Shown piece after piece: positions 1 to 10,180 of a DNA stretch of 64,000 nucleotides. Positions within the stretch are counted from its first letter, which is position 1. Every line of letters starts with the position of its first letter. Source of the stretch: Salvator merianae. Taxonomy: Eukaryota; Chordata; Lepidosauria; Squamata; Teiidae. The stretch spans positions 1,116,001 through 1,180,000 of the forward strand of contig QVOM02000103.1 in the NCBI GenBank assembly GCA_003586115.2, read 5' to 3'. The notes beneath the pieces are model-generated. The model saw only the letters and a program-made list of their open reading frames with translations. It ran no database searches and was not told the DNA's origin. A program made the position numbers and the translations under genes.

Positions 1-282
1 TTCATTCTGCAGTACATCTGCCAATACCTTCACCTGTGCCATTATCAGCAGTAAAAATGGAAAGTATTAGGAGATCATAAAGTACACAGACCACAAATCA
101 TTAGGCCTTTAAACTAGGCAGGACAAAAATCCAAAGAAAAACACTTCAAAATACCTTGTATATTTACACTCTAGAATGGAATGGTCTACTCCTGTAGAAA
201 AAAGGAAACTGCTCCCCTCAGTCATTAGTAGGAAAAAAAAGGAAAATTAGTATGCACAAATATGGCTGCATCCAGATGTTAT

Positions 283-374
283 TTATTCCGCTATATTTGG
301 ATATTCTGAACTAAAGCATGGATATTCCAGAATATCCATGCTTTATTTTGGAATATCCAAATATAGTGGAATAA
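283..374. repeat. 92-nt near-perfect palindrome (MITE-like)
   Basis: The two arms start with TTATTCCGCTATATTTGG and end with its near-exact complement, with the centre near 328/329 (GGATATTC-CA-GAATATCC). Mismatches are few. A transcript or single strand could fold into one long hairpin. It looks like a very short inverted-repeat transposon; its vocabulary (TTATTCC, GGAATA) recalls the 41931-42057 and 58421-58600 elements, but a direct relation is not shown. Confidence 0.7.
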
Positions 375-479
375 GTAAGTCTATCACACTATATTTACAC
401 ACACTGAAAAGGAGAACTAACATGCCCATACATCACACCTGATTAAAATGTGTGCAATTACATAAAAAAAAACACCTCT

Positions 480-620
480 GGGCTGTCTTGATATACATTA
501 TGTACCCTTCAGTTTTAGAATTTTAACTGTTTTATTTGCAAACTTCTTTGAGACCATCAGACATAAGGTACACAATAGGGAAATAAATGTACATAATAAA
601 TGAATAAATAAACATTATTC
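480..620 (+). repeat. LINE 3'-tail-like fragment (CR1/L2 type)
   Basis: The sequence has the form common at the 3' end of reptilian CR1/L2-like LINEs: TTATTTGCAAAC, CTTTGAGACC and an AAATAAATG..AATAAATAAA tail. Only the tail is recognisable; no coding part is present. Confidence 0.4.
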
Positions 621-1389
621 TTTAATGACTACATCATCAAAGCATTGCTTTTAATATGTGAGCAATGCATTGTAAGTGAAAATATCTCCTATTCTGCTTT
701 TATTTCAGAATGTATCCTCACTTGCCAGCCAATTGTCAAGATGTGAATCAGAGAGGGATACACTTTTTGGATATCTATTTCTAAATACTTGACACTGTTC
801 TAGTTCTCTTCAGCCTACAGCCTCTCATTTGAAATGAAGCCATTTCTGTGGTGCTGGATGTAAGGCTAAGTTAATAAGAGAAAGATGTACAGTTTATTCT
901 TGGCACGCACGAGGCAAAAGCCTGCCCAGGGAACACATTTCCCCATATATAATCTGTCCTTATTGGTTTATTTTATTTTTTTAACACTACTAGTTTTTTG
1001 TTTTAACAAAGGTAAGCGGACCACTGCATCCACCACTCTCTACGTTCAAGTGCCTGGTCGTTCAGCCACAAGCCCAAATGTAAAAAAATTCCCATTTAGA
1101 CAGTGTCTAAATTCCTGAAAAATGCCCCAAGGAAAACACGAAAGAAGTGGTCTGAAACGCACTTTACAGATCCTGAAATGTCGCCAGAACGTTCCCCAAA
1201 AGTGTGCAACAGTTTTGCTGTTAATCTTTTAATGTCGGACAAAATACTGGGAAAAAAAATTGGTTTCATCACACTTTTTTTTCCGCCAGAAAAACGAATA
1301 CACCGAACGCCCACTTCACCCCACAACCTACACACTACAGCAGCGAGCATGCGTGACGGACACGACTTGAAGGCACACACGATCCCGCA

Positions 1390-1399
1390 GCGCATGCGC
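1390..1399. promoter_or_regulatory. NRF1-like palindromic site
   Basis: GCGCATGCGC is a perfect match to the palindromic core bound by nuclear respiratory factor 1. It lies about 27 bp inside SMIM20 intron 1, downstream of the start codon. NRF1 commonly controls nuclear genes for mitochondrial proteins, which fits SMIM20. That it is used here is inference. Confidence 0.45.
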
Positions 1400-1426
1400 A
1401 AACGCCCTCCTTCCCTCTGACTTAAC

Positions 1427-1535
1427 TGTATTTGTCAATGTTCATCAAGGGTCGGAAGTAGATAGGATAGAATGCCGTCCCCAATAAGGCGAAGAAACCC
1501 CCGAAGATAAGAAGGCTTCGGGATAAACGAGCCAT
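1427..1535 (-). CDS. SMIM20: SMIM20 coding exon 1 (small mitochondrial membrane protein)
   Basis: Read on the minus strand from ATG at 1535, 36 codons and one base are open up to a splice donor (A|GTTAAGT; the GT is the complement of 1425-1426). The product contains [20 protein letters not shown] followed by RPLMNIDKY, which matches vertebrate SMIM20/MITRAC7 almost residue for residue ([15 protein letters not shown]). SMIM20 is a roughly 67-residue single-pass inner-membrane protein that stabilises newly made COX1 during cytochrome c oxidase assembly; its C-terminus is the source of phoenixin peptides. That C-terminal part is encoded by exon 2, which is not in the window. The exon ends in phase 1. 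SMIM20 neighbours SEL1L3 in divergent orientation in mammals, and the same arrangement is seen here. The open frame is too short to be picked up by ORF length alone. Confidence 0.9.
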
Positions 1536-1720
1536 GAGTGCATCAAAGGGTCAAGCGCTCCACGCTCTCCTTGGTGGTGGCTTCAGACATTAAAAGAAAT
1601 CTTGTTCCGCTTCCGGGACAAAGTGGCAGAGCGAACGTAGACAGACGATAGTTCAAACGGAAAGGTGGATGGCGACCCCTGCAGGTCGCTTCTTAATAGT
1701 TCATGTGGTTGCTCCCTCTC
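1536..1720 (-). promoter_or_regulatory. SMIM20 5' UTR and promoter region
   Basis: This is a locally CpG-containing stretch immediately upstream of the SMIM20 start on its strand. CGCTTCCGGG at 1608-1617 is an ETS-type core (CCGGAAG on the minus strand), typical of TATA-less housekeeping promoters. No TATA box is seen. The transcription start cannot be placed from sequence. Confidence 0.45.
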
Positions 1721-2845
1721 TCCTGGTCCTGGGTGGTTGCTTACTTAAAATTACAGTGCAGAGAAGCACTGCTGGATCTGTTCAGGCTTACCTAGATCAT
1801 AAATACAAATAGCTACAAACGGCATAACATATATTTCCTTATTTCCTACCACAGTGTCCGTGTAAGACTTACATAAACAGAGGCCAGTACGGCACCCAAT
1901 TTGCGGAATGCCAGCGCAAAGTGAGCAGGTCGCCTCAGAACTTTTACTGGACTGGGGCCTGTCCTGCGCTCCATTTGTACCAGGTTTCAGTTGCAAACTT
2001 TGTGAAAAGAGGTTCAAAAAGTTGCAGTCCCTCTTTTTCTTGTCAACTTGTGCATTGCATCCATAAGCGAAGGCTGCAGGTTCTATGTGGGAGCTTTCTT
2101 TTTGTTTTGCTTATCTATGATTTGATCAAAAATACAGTTGGAAATCAACGTTCAGCTTAGGGATATCCAACAGCGCCTTTCAATCAAAGCCTCGCTCGCA
2201 CCTCCAGTGCTTATGATCTTTAAACTTAATAGCACAGATACTACAAAGACATATACACGTTCAGGGGAGCGCGCGCGCGCACACACACACACACAATACT
2301 TGATATTATATTAGAAACCCTTCTGTTACACAGATAATAATCCCCTGTAGTTTCATGAGATCAAACTCTCTATGTATTTGAAAATGCATGATAAAATGAG
2401 GTATGCGATTTTATTTGCAAGAAACCAAACCAAGCTTACCAAAGAATAATAAATCTAAACTTGCAGATCAGACTTAAATATGTTTATTCAGTTTTACATT
2501 TTATTAAATGTGACTTAGGCTAGTCAAATGATGCCAAGTAACATCTGTAGGCACTTCTTCTTAAACCCCAAGCTAGCTTCCCTAAGAGCACTGCAAGGGC
2601 AGTAAGAACCTTCCAAGATCTTGCCCAGCAGATGGTCTATTGATCAGTGGTGGATTATTTCCCACCCTGCCCTTCCATTCTAAGAATGGTATGGGCAACC
2701 CTGCTGCATGCAGAACCAACTCATCCAAACTGCCATTTCATGCCTGTAGACAACAGCAACATCCAGATGTTATGGCACCTGGAGGTTAAGGGAAGTTGGT
2801 GATCCTCCAGTGCAGGCACAGGCTGGATAGAAGGGCCTTTAGAAC
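1721..2845. other. Intergenic, no gene seen
   Basis: There is no exon or complete mobile element I can recognise. The only clear structure is an alternating purine-pyrimidine run at 2269-2296. Confidence 0.5.
2269..2296. repeat. (GC)n(AC)n microsatellite
   Basis: A GCGCGCGCGC run passes directly into ACACACACAC. The whole tract is alternating purine-pyrimidine, a sequence class that can adopt Z-DNA. Confidence 0.85.
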
Positions 2846-3029
2846 CTAGGGTCTGTCCACACTTTTCACTAATGAGTGTGCAGACTCTCACTAGTGAAGT
2901 GCATCTGCACTTTACGGAGGCCCTTGTGATTGGGAACGGGCTACAGCCGCTCCTGATTGCTACTAGCTGTGGCACACAAAATTGTGCTCCACAACTGTAC
3001 CTGGAGCAGCTGGACTGCTCCCAGTACGT

Positions 3030-3427
3030 AGAAGAAGAAGAAGAAGAAGAAGAAGAAGAAGAAGAAGAAGAAGAAGAAGAAGGAGAAGAAGAAGAAGAAG
3101 AAGAACAACAACAACAACAACAACAACAACAGCAACAGCAACAACAACAACTTGGTTTTTATACCCCGCTTTTCTCGGCCAAAGCTGACTCAAAGTGGCT
3201 TACAAGGTTATTTTTTGCCCAAAGGCTTACATCTGTCTATCTTCTGCATCACACAACGTGATGCTCCCTGTTTATCTACTTGCAATTACTTGCTTTCGAA
3301 CAGCTAGGATGGCTGGAGCTAGAGGCCAGTAGAGGGCGCTCATCCCCTCTACATGGCAGACAGGGGCCTTGAACTCCAATCCTCCTATTGAAGGATCAGT
3401 GCCTTAGCCTTCTGCGCCACTGTGCCT
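3030..3427 (-). mobile_element. tRNA-derived SINE with long triplet tail
   Basis: Read on the minus strand it begins AGGCACAGTGGCGCAGAAGG (A-box-like), then GGAGTTCAAGGC (B-box-like), and ends with TATAAAAACCAAG and a (TTG)n(TTC)n tail. This is the layout of squamate tRNA-derived SINEs. It has split the family-A element 2849-3647. No clear target duplication was found. Confidence 0.65.
3031..3151. repeat. (GAA)n-(CAA)n triplet repeat
   Basis: About 75 bases of nearly pure GAA change abruptly to about 45 bases of CAA/CAG. The tract is the tail of the SINE just described. The Glu/Gln, Arg/Thr and Leu/Phe reading frames through it are artefacts. Confidence 0.9.
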
Positions 3428-3650
3428 CTTCCGGGTGTGAATGCTGTATGCCGCATCTCCAATCACTATGGCAGCAGACAGATGTTTCCCTGGCTGCTGT
3501 CATGGCACGAGCTGCCAGCATTCACACAGCGAGTGCTGGAAGCCTGTTCCAGCCCTTGCAGTGCAAATGGCTGTCATACTGTCAGGTCTGTTCCATCTTG
3601 GAATGTTCACTTGCGAACATTCCAAGATGGAAAATGCAGAAAGGCCCCTA

Positions 3651-4640
3651 GTTAACTGCAGCACAAATTAGTGAAGCCTGTTTTTTTAGCAACAGCGGAT
3701 CTAGTCCTAATTCAAGGTTAAAGAGGGTGTGGTTTGGGATTGTGACTGCTTACACTGAAATTTAACATAAGTAGAGTTTTTTGGTGCTGTATGCAAACTC
3801 CAGCTGGCTTGATGTTGCTGATGCAAAATAAAAATAATTTTCTGTACAAGTCCTTAAATTGATTTGAGTCTCTCCATGACCTTGACTGGTGGGTGCACTA
3901 CCTAAAAGCTGAGGTAAAATGTAATTTGTTCATGCTTTGTAGGAATGCAGTCTTTGGCACAATTTAGTGTTGGAAAAGATGGTAATGATTATAAATTAAG
4001 TTCTGGGAAATTATGACAAAGCGTATATGCATATTCCTTAAATGTTAGCATGAGCTCTAGAAATTCTGGTTCTTTTAATCTTTGCCCAATGAAACATGAT
4101 GAAGCATTTTTTGAGAAATCAAGAAGATACTGGGACATATTCAGGAACATATTCTCTATTTATGAGAGGTTCACAAGGGTGGGCAGACTTGTACCAATCT
4201 GCTTGGTTCTGCTTGGTGTCTTGCTAGAACTTACTTGAACTGAAGCTGGGCAGGAAGTGGTCATTTTGCATCCTTCACCCTTGCCAAACATCCAGTAGAT
4301 TCATCAGTAGGGTTTGCCCTCGTCTTACGGATAGCAACCTTCAGTTTGCCCTGTAAGGACGGATAGCAACCTTCAGTGCATCTCTCATTTCAGGGACTGA
4401 AGGAATCTTGTGCACTGGGGGCCTCTGCTAAAGGCTTGGGCAGTTCAAAAATATTATTTATTGCAGTTTTAGGATACACTTCCCAAGAGAAAAGACCCTA
4501 TAGCAATCAGGCCAATCCCATATATGGTTTGGCTGTAGGGATTAAAAACAAGTGGAGTACGAAACAATACATGTAGACCTGAATGAGAATATATATGTGT
4601 CATGGAACCAGATTGCTCACTGGCATGATCTGGACTTACA
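3651..4640. other. Intergenic, no gene seen
   Basis: No exon is recognisable. A 19-bp unit (ACGGATAGCAACCTTCAGT) is repeated at 4327-4345 and 4359-4377. Confidence 0.45.
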
Positions 4641-4649
4641 GTGGGATAA

Positions 4650-5180
4650 AAGACCCACTGAGATGATCCATCCATGGACACTTATGGAATTGGAATGACT
4701 CCTGAATGCTTTGAGGGATTTCTGGTTGACATGGATGGTACTCTTGTCGAAGCTTTGATCTCTCTGTGGAATCAGAAGAAAGGGGCCATTGACATGATTG
4801 CTCCCAAGTACCTTGAACATTTCTATAGAAACTGTGAAGCATCCTGGTATCTCCTGGAGCTATGAGCAATGAATCAGAAGAATGGATGACTAGAATCCAG
4901 GTGGCACAATTTCCACTGCAAGTTCAACCAAACATGGGTTAGAGCACATTACTGTGCCTATCATGTGGCAGTGATGATGGTGAGAGAGAAGTATTCCTCC
5001 AACACCACTGCATTCGCGTAGCCATTTATCAGAGCTTTTCTTTGTGGTAGAAAGCCTAATCTCATCAAACTACCTCACAAATTTATTGTAGCAGATGTCA
5101 GAGATCTCCAGTACTGTCTTTTTATGGGCAATAACAACAGCCCCTTCACCATTCTAAAAAGCTCTACCAGGTGGCTGCTA
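4650..5180 (+). mobile_element. CR1/L2-like LINE fragment (degenerate ORF2)
   Basis: In broken plus-strand frames the text resembles the region between endonuclease and reverse transcriptase of reptilian CR1/L2-type LINEs (for example TWVRAHYCAYHVAVM-like). The part at 4870-5000 is clearly related to 15465-15560, where the reverse-transcriptase motif follows. It has many stops and frameshifts. Confidence 0.5.
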
Positions 5181-5990
5181 AAGGATATGATGGAGGCTGC
5201 AAAATGTTTCTTTTTTGTAGCCTTCAGAGCCATATAGTTTGCTTCATTATGTGCTCTCACTCATTTTTGGTCATCTTCATGACAAGTAGCACATCACCTG
5301 CACTCCAGTCATCTCCTGATCTGCTTCATCACTTGAAGCTCCTCACAAATCCAAGGTGCAAGTCAGGCTCCACAGTGCCAGAAAGGACCCTCAACAACAG
5401 CATGTCAGTGGCCCATCATGTCTCATTGTTCTATAAGTCCACAAGGGCCTTGAGAGAATAATCAGTTTTAGCTTCTGGAAATTCCCACAGAGCATTCAGG
5501 AATCCACCAGATTTCACAAGTCTATGTGGACAGAGCTATCCTAAGAGGTCTCTCCACCTTTGGGAGGTAATGCTGTCATCACTGAGGTTACCAGAACAGT
5601 GAAGTAATCTTAACTTTCCCAATATCCAGGCCATGTCACTCACAGCCTGAGGCAAAATCCATATGAAGGGTATCACCTGCCCCATGTGTTAGCCGTATTG
5701 ACAATTATTTATTATTATTCAATCTAATTTAAGGGCTAGCCATGTATGTTCTTTTGAGAAGTTCCTTCTACAAAGAACTCTGAGATGAGCTCATCTAGCC
5801 TCTTAGTAAACATTTTCAGAGGAGATTCAGTGATAAAACTTCTATTTGAAGATATGAACTCTACTGTAACTTCAGGAATGGCCACATTCCTTTCATCAGC
5901 TGTAAAAATCAGAAGCCAATTGCTGAATTTTGTTTTAACACTTATCTTAAATTTGTATTTTTATGGGCCCATGTCAACTGCAAAATGTAT
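5181..5990. other. Intergenic, unassigned
   Basis: This is possibly the continuation of the LINE remnant on the left, but no diagnostic motif is visible and no exon is recognised. Confidence 0.35.
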
Positions 5991-5994
5991 GTGT

Positions 5995-6900
5995 GGATGA
6001 TGATGATGATTAAGTATATTTATATACCACTTTTCATTTTTAATAATCTCAAGGCTGTTTACAAGAAATAATAAAAACAAGGGTAAAAACACATACAGAG
6101 TAAAAACAATTGAAAACATGTTAAAAACTAGGTGAGCCAGGGAAGAAGCAAACATTCACTCAGGGAATGGCTGAGTAAATAGGTAAGTCTTTAATCTGTA
6201 AGTCTTTAATAGGTGTCTATAGGCTGCAAGTGTGGGCACCTCAATGACAGAAGAAGGGAGGGCATTCCCAAGGGAAGGTGCTGCCACCAAGAAGACCTGA
6301 TTGAGAGCCAACATAAGGTGGCATTCTATATTACATGGGACCTGCTATAAAACCTTTCCAGATGATCGTAGGATTCTTCCAAGGTTCTAATGGGGTAGGT
6401 ATTCTTTGAGGTACCATAGTCCCAAGTTATTTAAGGTCTTATATGGTAAGGATAAACCTTTGAACCTAGCCCAGCAGCTAACTGGCAACTAAGACAATTG
6501 ATTAAGCACAGGTGTGATTGTGCTCAAGCTGGCACCCCACGCAATAACTTGGCTGCTACCTTTTGCAGTGGTTGCAGCTTTTGGAGAAGATACAAAGATA
6601 GCCCCACATAGAGTGCATTATAGTAGTCTAAACATGAGGTTATCAAGGCATGGACAACAGTGCTGTCCAGATAAGGGCATAACTGGTATACCAGCTGAAA
6701 CTGGCAATAGGAACTCCTGGCCACAGAAGTTACATGAGCCTCCATGGACAAAGATGACTCTAAGAGCACCCCAAACTACATAATTATTCCTTCTGAAGGT
6801 GTGCAATCTAGGACAGGCAGAATCCCAAATTCCTGGACCTTGGTACTTCCTATCACCTCAGCTAGCTTGGTCAGGGAAGTTTCTGCATAGCAATATATGC
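5995..6900 (-). mobile_element. CR1/L2-like LINE 3' region, antisense
   Basis: On the plus strand it starts with GATGATGATTAAGTATATTTATATACC and a 'caaggctgtttacaa' segment, the inverted tail common to reptilian CR1/L2-like LINEs. It continues through 'agccccacatagagtgcattatagtagtc', typical of their 3' untranslated region. There is no intact coding sequence. It abuts the BovB fragment on its right. Confidence 0.6.
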
Positions 6901-6911
6901 AAATGAAATAT

Positions 6912-7350
6912 TTGTTGTTGTTCAGTCATTAAGTTGTGTCCAGCTCCTCGTGACTGCACGACACATAGCACGCCAGGCTCTTCGGTCCTTCTCTGTCTCC
7001 TGAGTTTCTCCAAGCTCATGTTCGTTGCTTCTAAGACACTATCTATCCATCCATCTCATCCTCTGGAATCCCCTTCTCTTTTGCCATCAATCTTTTCAAC
7101 CACCAAGGTCTTTACAATGAGTCCTGTCTTCTCATTATGTGGCTCAAGTATTTGAGCTTCAGCTTCAGTATCTGTCCTTCCAGGGAACAGTCAGGTTTGA
7201 TTTCCTTTACTAGTGATTGATTTGATCTCCATGCAGTCCAAGGAACTATCAGAAGTATTCTACAGCACCACAGGTTGAATGTGTTGATTCTTTGGTGCTC
7301 AGCCTTCCTTATGATCCAATACTCACAGCCTTATAATTTCTCTTTAATGT
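6912..7350 (-). mobile_element. BovB (RTE) LINE 3' fragment, antisense
   Basis: The plus strand begins GTTGTTGTTCAGTCATTAAG and contains GTGTCCAGCTCCTCGTGAC, CACGCCAGGCTC and GCAGTCCAAGGAAC. These are landmarks of the inverted BovB 3' end shared by squamates and ruminants. The minus-strand reading ends in a degenerate reverse-transcriptase-downstream segment (YGCEYWIIRKAEH-like). It is 5' truncated and full of stops. Confidence 0.85.
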
Positions 7351-7516
7351 TTCCTTTACACAAAAGTCTGACTGTGCACGTATACAGGCAGACACAAAAA
7401 CAACCAAGCATACTGTTTACGAACATTTTCCTCAGTTTGAAATGTATCTTCAACCTTTTGATTTTTGGAATACATCCAGATGGAGTTGTGGGCCATTGAC
7501 TAGAGATAAAAAACAA
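7351..7516. other. Intergenic, unassigned
   Basis: A short stretch between the BovB fragment and a family-A element, with no recognisable content. Confidence 0.4.
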
Positions 7517-7997
7517 GGGACTGTTCCACACTTTCCACCCTAGAGCAGGATAATTAGAACAGACCTCACAGCACAGTGACAGTCTGCACTGTGAGGTCAT
7601 GGAAAAGACTGGCAGCAGGATACCAGCATTTGCGGTGTGAATACTGGCATCCTGCTGGCATCCTGCGCCATGACAGTGGCCAGGAAACTTCCGGCTGCAG
7701 CTATGGTGACTGGCAATGCCGCACAACAGCACAGACACAGCCATGCTGTGCAATGGCACAAGCACAACTGCATCATGCCGCTCTGCTGCATCATGCTGTT
7801 AGCTGGTTAGAATGCAGTGTACCAGGAGCAGCCAGCTGCTCCCAGTACAGCTGTGGAGCACGATTTTGTGCAGCACAGCAGGTAGCAATCAGGAGCAATT
7901 GTAGTGTGCTCCTGTTCGCCAAGGCCTCTGCGAAATGAGAAAGCACAGCACTAGTAAGCGTCCCTGATGCTCACTATTGCCAAGTGCAAAAAGGCCC
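7517..7997. mobile_element. Family-A inverted-repeat DNA transposon
   Basis: The left end is GGGACTGTTCCACACTTTCC and the right end, inverted, is GGGCCTTTTTGCACTTGGC. An AGAGCAGGATAATTAGAAC subterminal palindrome and the 'ccaggaaacttccggctgcag' interior are shared with the other copies. The flanking duplication is no longer readable. Reading frames of 120-144 aa here are fortuitous. Confidence 0.65.
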
Positions 7998-8004
7998 AGG
8001 GTCC

Positions 8005-8280
8005 TGGAATATGACTTGAGGGAAGCTCTCACTTTACTAATATTTAGGATGCAACTAAAAACTTACTTGTTGTTTTCTTAGGTGGTTTCTAAAATTCTGA
8101 GCATCCTTTTTTGTATCTGTTTATATTGATTTGATTACTGAAATATGGTATCAAGTGTGGTATAAATTTATTTACTGTAAGCCACATTGACAAACGTTTT
8201 TGTGGTAAAATGGTGGGTTATGACTTATGTGTTTCTAACATTTTTACACATACTGCATATTATAAAGAAATAAATGAATT
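8005..8280 (+). mobile_element. CR1/L2-like LINE 3' end
   Basis: 'ttgttgttttcttaggtggtttctaaaatt', 'gtaagccacattgacaaacgtttttgtgg' and a terminal AAATAAATG are the usual 3' terminal sequence of this LINE type. No coding part remains. Confidence 0.5.
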
Positions 8281-8924
8281 TTAACAGGTAGACGGTACGT
8301 AAAAAGCAAGATTTGGCTCCTCAAAAAAAGAAATAGTGAGGACACTTGTCAAATTTGCACACATGACAGCAAAATCTGAAAAGCTCACCTCTAGCTATAA
8401 CCTTAGTAAAAGGCAGTAAATGGAAAGATGTTTAATGTATTTTTACTGCCAATGAGAGGTTCCTGTGGGGTTTTCTGCTTCAGTTGTCTAAATAATTCTT
8501 AGGTTCCTTGCATCTTGACAATGGTCAAGGCAACTCAGGTGACAAAGTGTTTTATCTTGGCCCAAATTTTCATTATAACAATTCTACTACCCTAAAACTA
8601 GCTATGAAGTTATATTTTTGTGTTTCATCTGCTCATGTTTATTCATTATTTATATTTCTATCCTACCCTATACCCGAAAGTCACAGGATTGGACACAATA
8701 AAATCACTATAAAACTGATAAAATAAATTAGCTAAAACAAGAACTGTGCCTGCATGGGGAAGGGATGCTGTTCCCTTAACCAAAGGCTAGGTTAAAGAGG
8801 TTATGCTAATCTTTGATTAACATGTGAGTATACAGTAGTAATAGTTTAGGTAGGTGTTAATAATTTAAGCTAACCCCCCCCCCAAAACAGAAACCCTATG
8901 TCTGATGGTCAGGAACCTAGCTCT
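8281..8924. other. Intergenic, no gene seen
   Basis: AT-rich sequence with a C-run at 8875-8883; nothing recognisable. Confidence 0.4.
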
Positions 8925-9120
8925 GGAAACAGATATAGCTCAGCAGCAGAATAACTACTTTGCATGTTGAAAGTCTCCAGTTTAACTTCTAGTATCTCCT
9001 AGCATGGATGAAATATATGGTTGCTTGAAAGCCTAGAGAATGACAGACTGCATTGATGGTGTTGACTGAATAAACCAACGGTCCGATGCAGTACAATGAC
9101 ACTTGTTATGTTCCTATGCC
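8925..9120 (+). mobile_element. tRNA-derived SINE
   Basis: The A-box-like TAGCTCAGCAGCAGAATAAC and a degenerate B-box-like AGTTTAACTTC are at the left. The right end 'aaccaacggtccgatgcagtac..ttatgttcctatg' matches the end of a SINE widespread in squamate genomes. It is degenerate, so old. Confidence 0.6.
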
Positions 9121-9985
9121 CTTCATTAAGTGCCTAGTGTGAGCACCTTCTAATAGCTTCACTGGTGAATTCACTGCTATCACACTTGGTCTATACAATG
9201 TTAATCTCAGAATGGGACAACGGTAGGGGACCCTGGAGAAGCCCTTTAGGTTGATTCAGAAAGTGACACTGCAAAAGAATGCAACAAAAATCTTTTTACT
9301 AGAACTGGCAGTGGAGAAGGAGAAATGTTGCAACTGGCAAGCCCCATTTGATATTGCCACACCAATCATCTCGCACAATAAGTAACTGATCAAAGGCTGG
9401 TTCAGAAGAATAACAGATTGGTGTCCTTTTTATTGCTGTGCCAACATCTGACTATTTGTATTTCATGAACCATCCCTGGTATGGGCTTCTGATTTGCCTC
9501 TGAACCAAACAGATTGCTGATTTATAAAACCCCAAACAACTTGTGACTGGGCTATAATAAGGAATAAATATTTTCTTTCATATAGAGCTGTCTGTTAACT
9601 TGGATCTTTTAAAAAGGGTTTCCTGGTTGGGTTGCCATACAAGAAATGCATCTGGTGACAAGTTGGGGAGGGTCTTCAGAACTGTGGTGTCCGCTTACAA
9701 CATTTATCTCCCCTGATACAAAGCAGATGTCAACTTGGCTGAATTTTTGGCAGCCATTTAAGATATGCTTATGCGCTCAAATATTTGCTGATACCCGATA
9801 TCAAGCTAATGGTATTCACTGCTAGGATTTTGTTACAGTTAACACTATTGTTAGGTATTGGGTTCTTTTTTTCCATTTTAATCACAAGTTTTTCATTAAC
9901 ATCCTTAAATTTTTTAAAAGGGTAGTATGTTTAAATAGAGTGAAGTAACTAGGTAATAAAACACATGCTTTCTTCTACTTATTTC
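9121..9985. other. Intergenic, no gene seen
   Basis: AT-rich; neither exon-like nor clearly repeat-like by eye. Confidence 0.4.
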
Positions 9986-9989
9986 TGGG

Positions 9990-10180
9990 TTGCTGAAGTA
10001 GTTCAGTATTTTAGTGGTAGAGCAAACTGCCTGGAAAGCAGATGGTTGCCAGGTTAATCCCTAGCCTCTCCTCAGAAGTAGGCAATAGCAAACCTCGTCT
10101 ATATCTCTGTCAAGAAAACTGCATGGAGCTGTCCATGCCGGCAACCAGGAGTTGGCCACAACTCAATGGTATCCAACAAC
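9990..10180 (+). mobile_element. tRNA-derived SINE
   Basis: The A-box region is TAGTGGTAGAGCAAACTG and the B-box-like part is GCCAGGTTAATCCC. A body follows with 'ggcaatagcaaacctcgtctatatctctg' and 'caagaaaactgcatggagctgtcc', ending in a CAACAACAA tail. It resembles the previous SINE in its head but has a different body. Confidence 0.65.

Larger units (their letters stand above)
1..1426 (-). other. SMIM20: SMIM20 intron 1 (partial)
   Basis: On the minus strand this follows the donor of SMIM20 exon 1 and runs off the left edge. I looked on the minus strand for the second exon (expected to encode a C-terminal segment containing VWSDPFGRK-like residues in other vertebrates) and did not find it. 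The stretch holds a 92-nt palindrome (283-374), an AT-rich LINE-like tail (480-620) and an NRF1-like site (1390-1399). The rest is AT-rich sequence without recognisable content. A plus-strand reading frame at 1103-1420 has no recognisable homology and is not called. Confidence 0.7.
2849..3647. mobile_element. Family-A inverted-repeat DNA transposon, interrupted by a SINE
   Basis: The left end is GGGTCTGTCCACACTTTTC; the right end read inverted is GGGCCTTTCTGCATTTTCC. It is flanked by CTA (2846-2848 and 3648-3650), a 3-bp target duplication. Just inside the right end is a perfect 18-bp stem (3591-3608 with 3615-3632) around a 6-nt loop. It has no coding capacity. The ends and 3-bp duplication fit a PIF/Harbinger-like non-autonomous element; the superfamily is inference. 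A tRNA-type SINE sits inside at about 3030-3427. Confidence 0.75.

Noticed and set aside
1103..1420. A 105-codon plus-strand frame opposite SMIM20 intron 1
   Set aside because: No recognisable homology and no splice or promoter context. The frame is open mainly because of local composition; it includes the NRF1-like site.
2872..3261. Poly-Glu/Gln protein (and poly-Leu/Phe on the other strand)
   Set aside because: It is translation of the GAA/CAA tail of a SINE.
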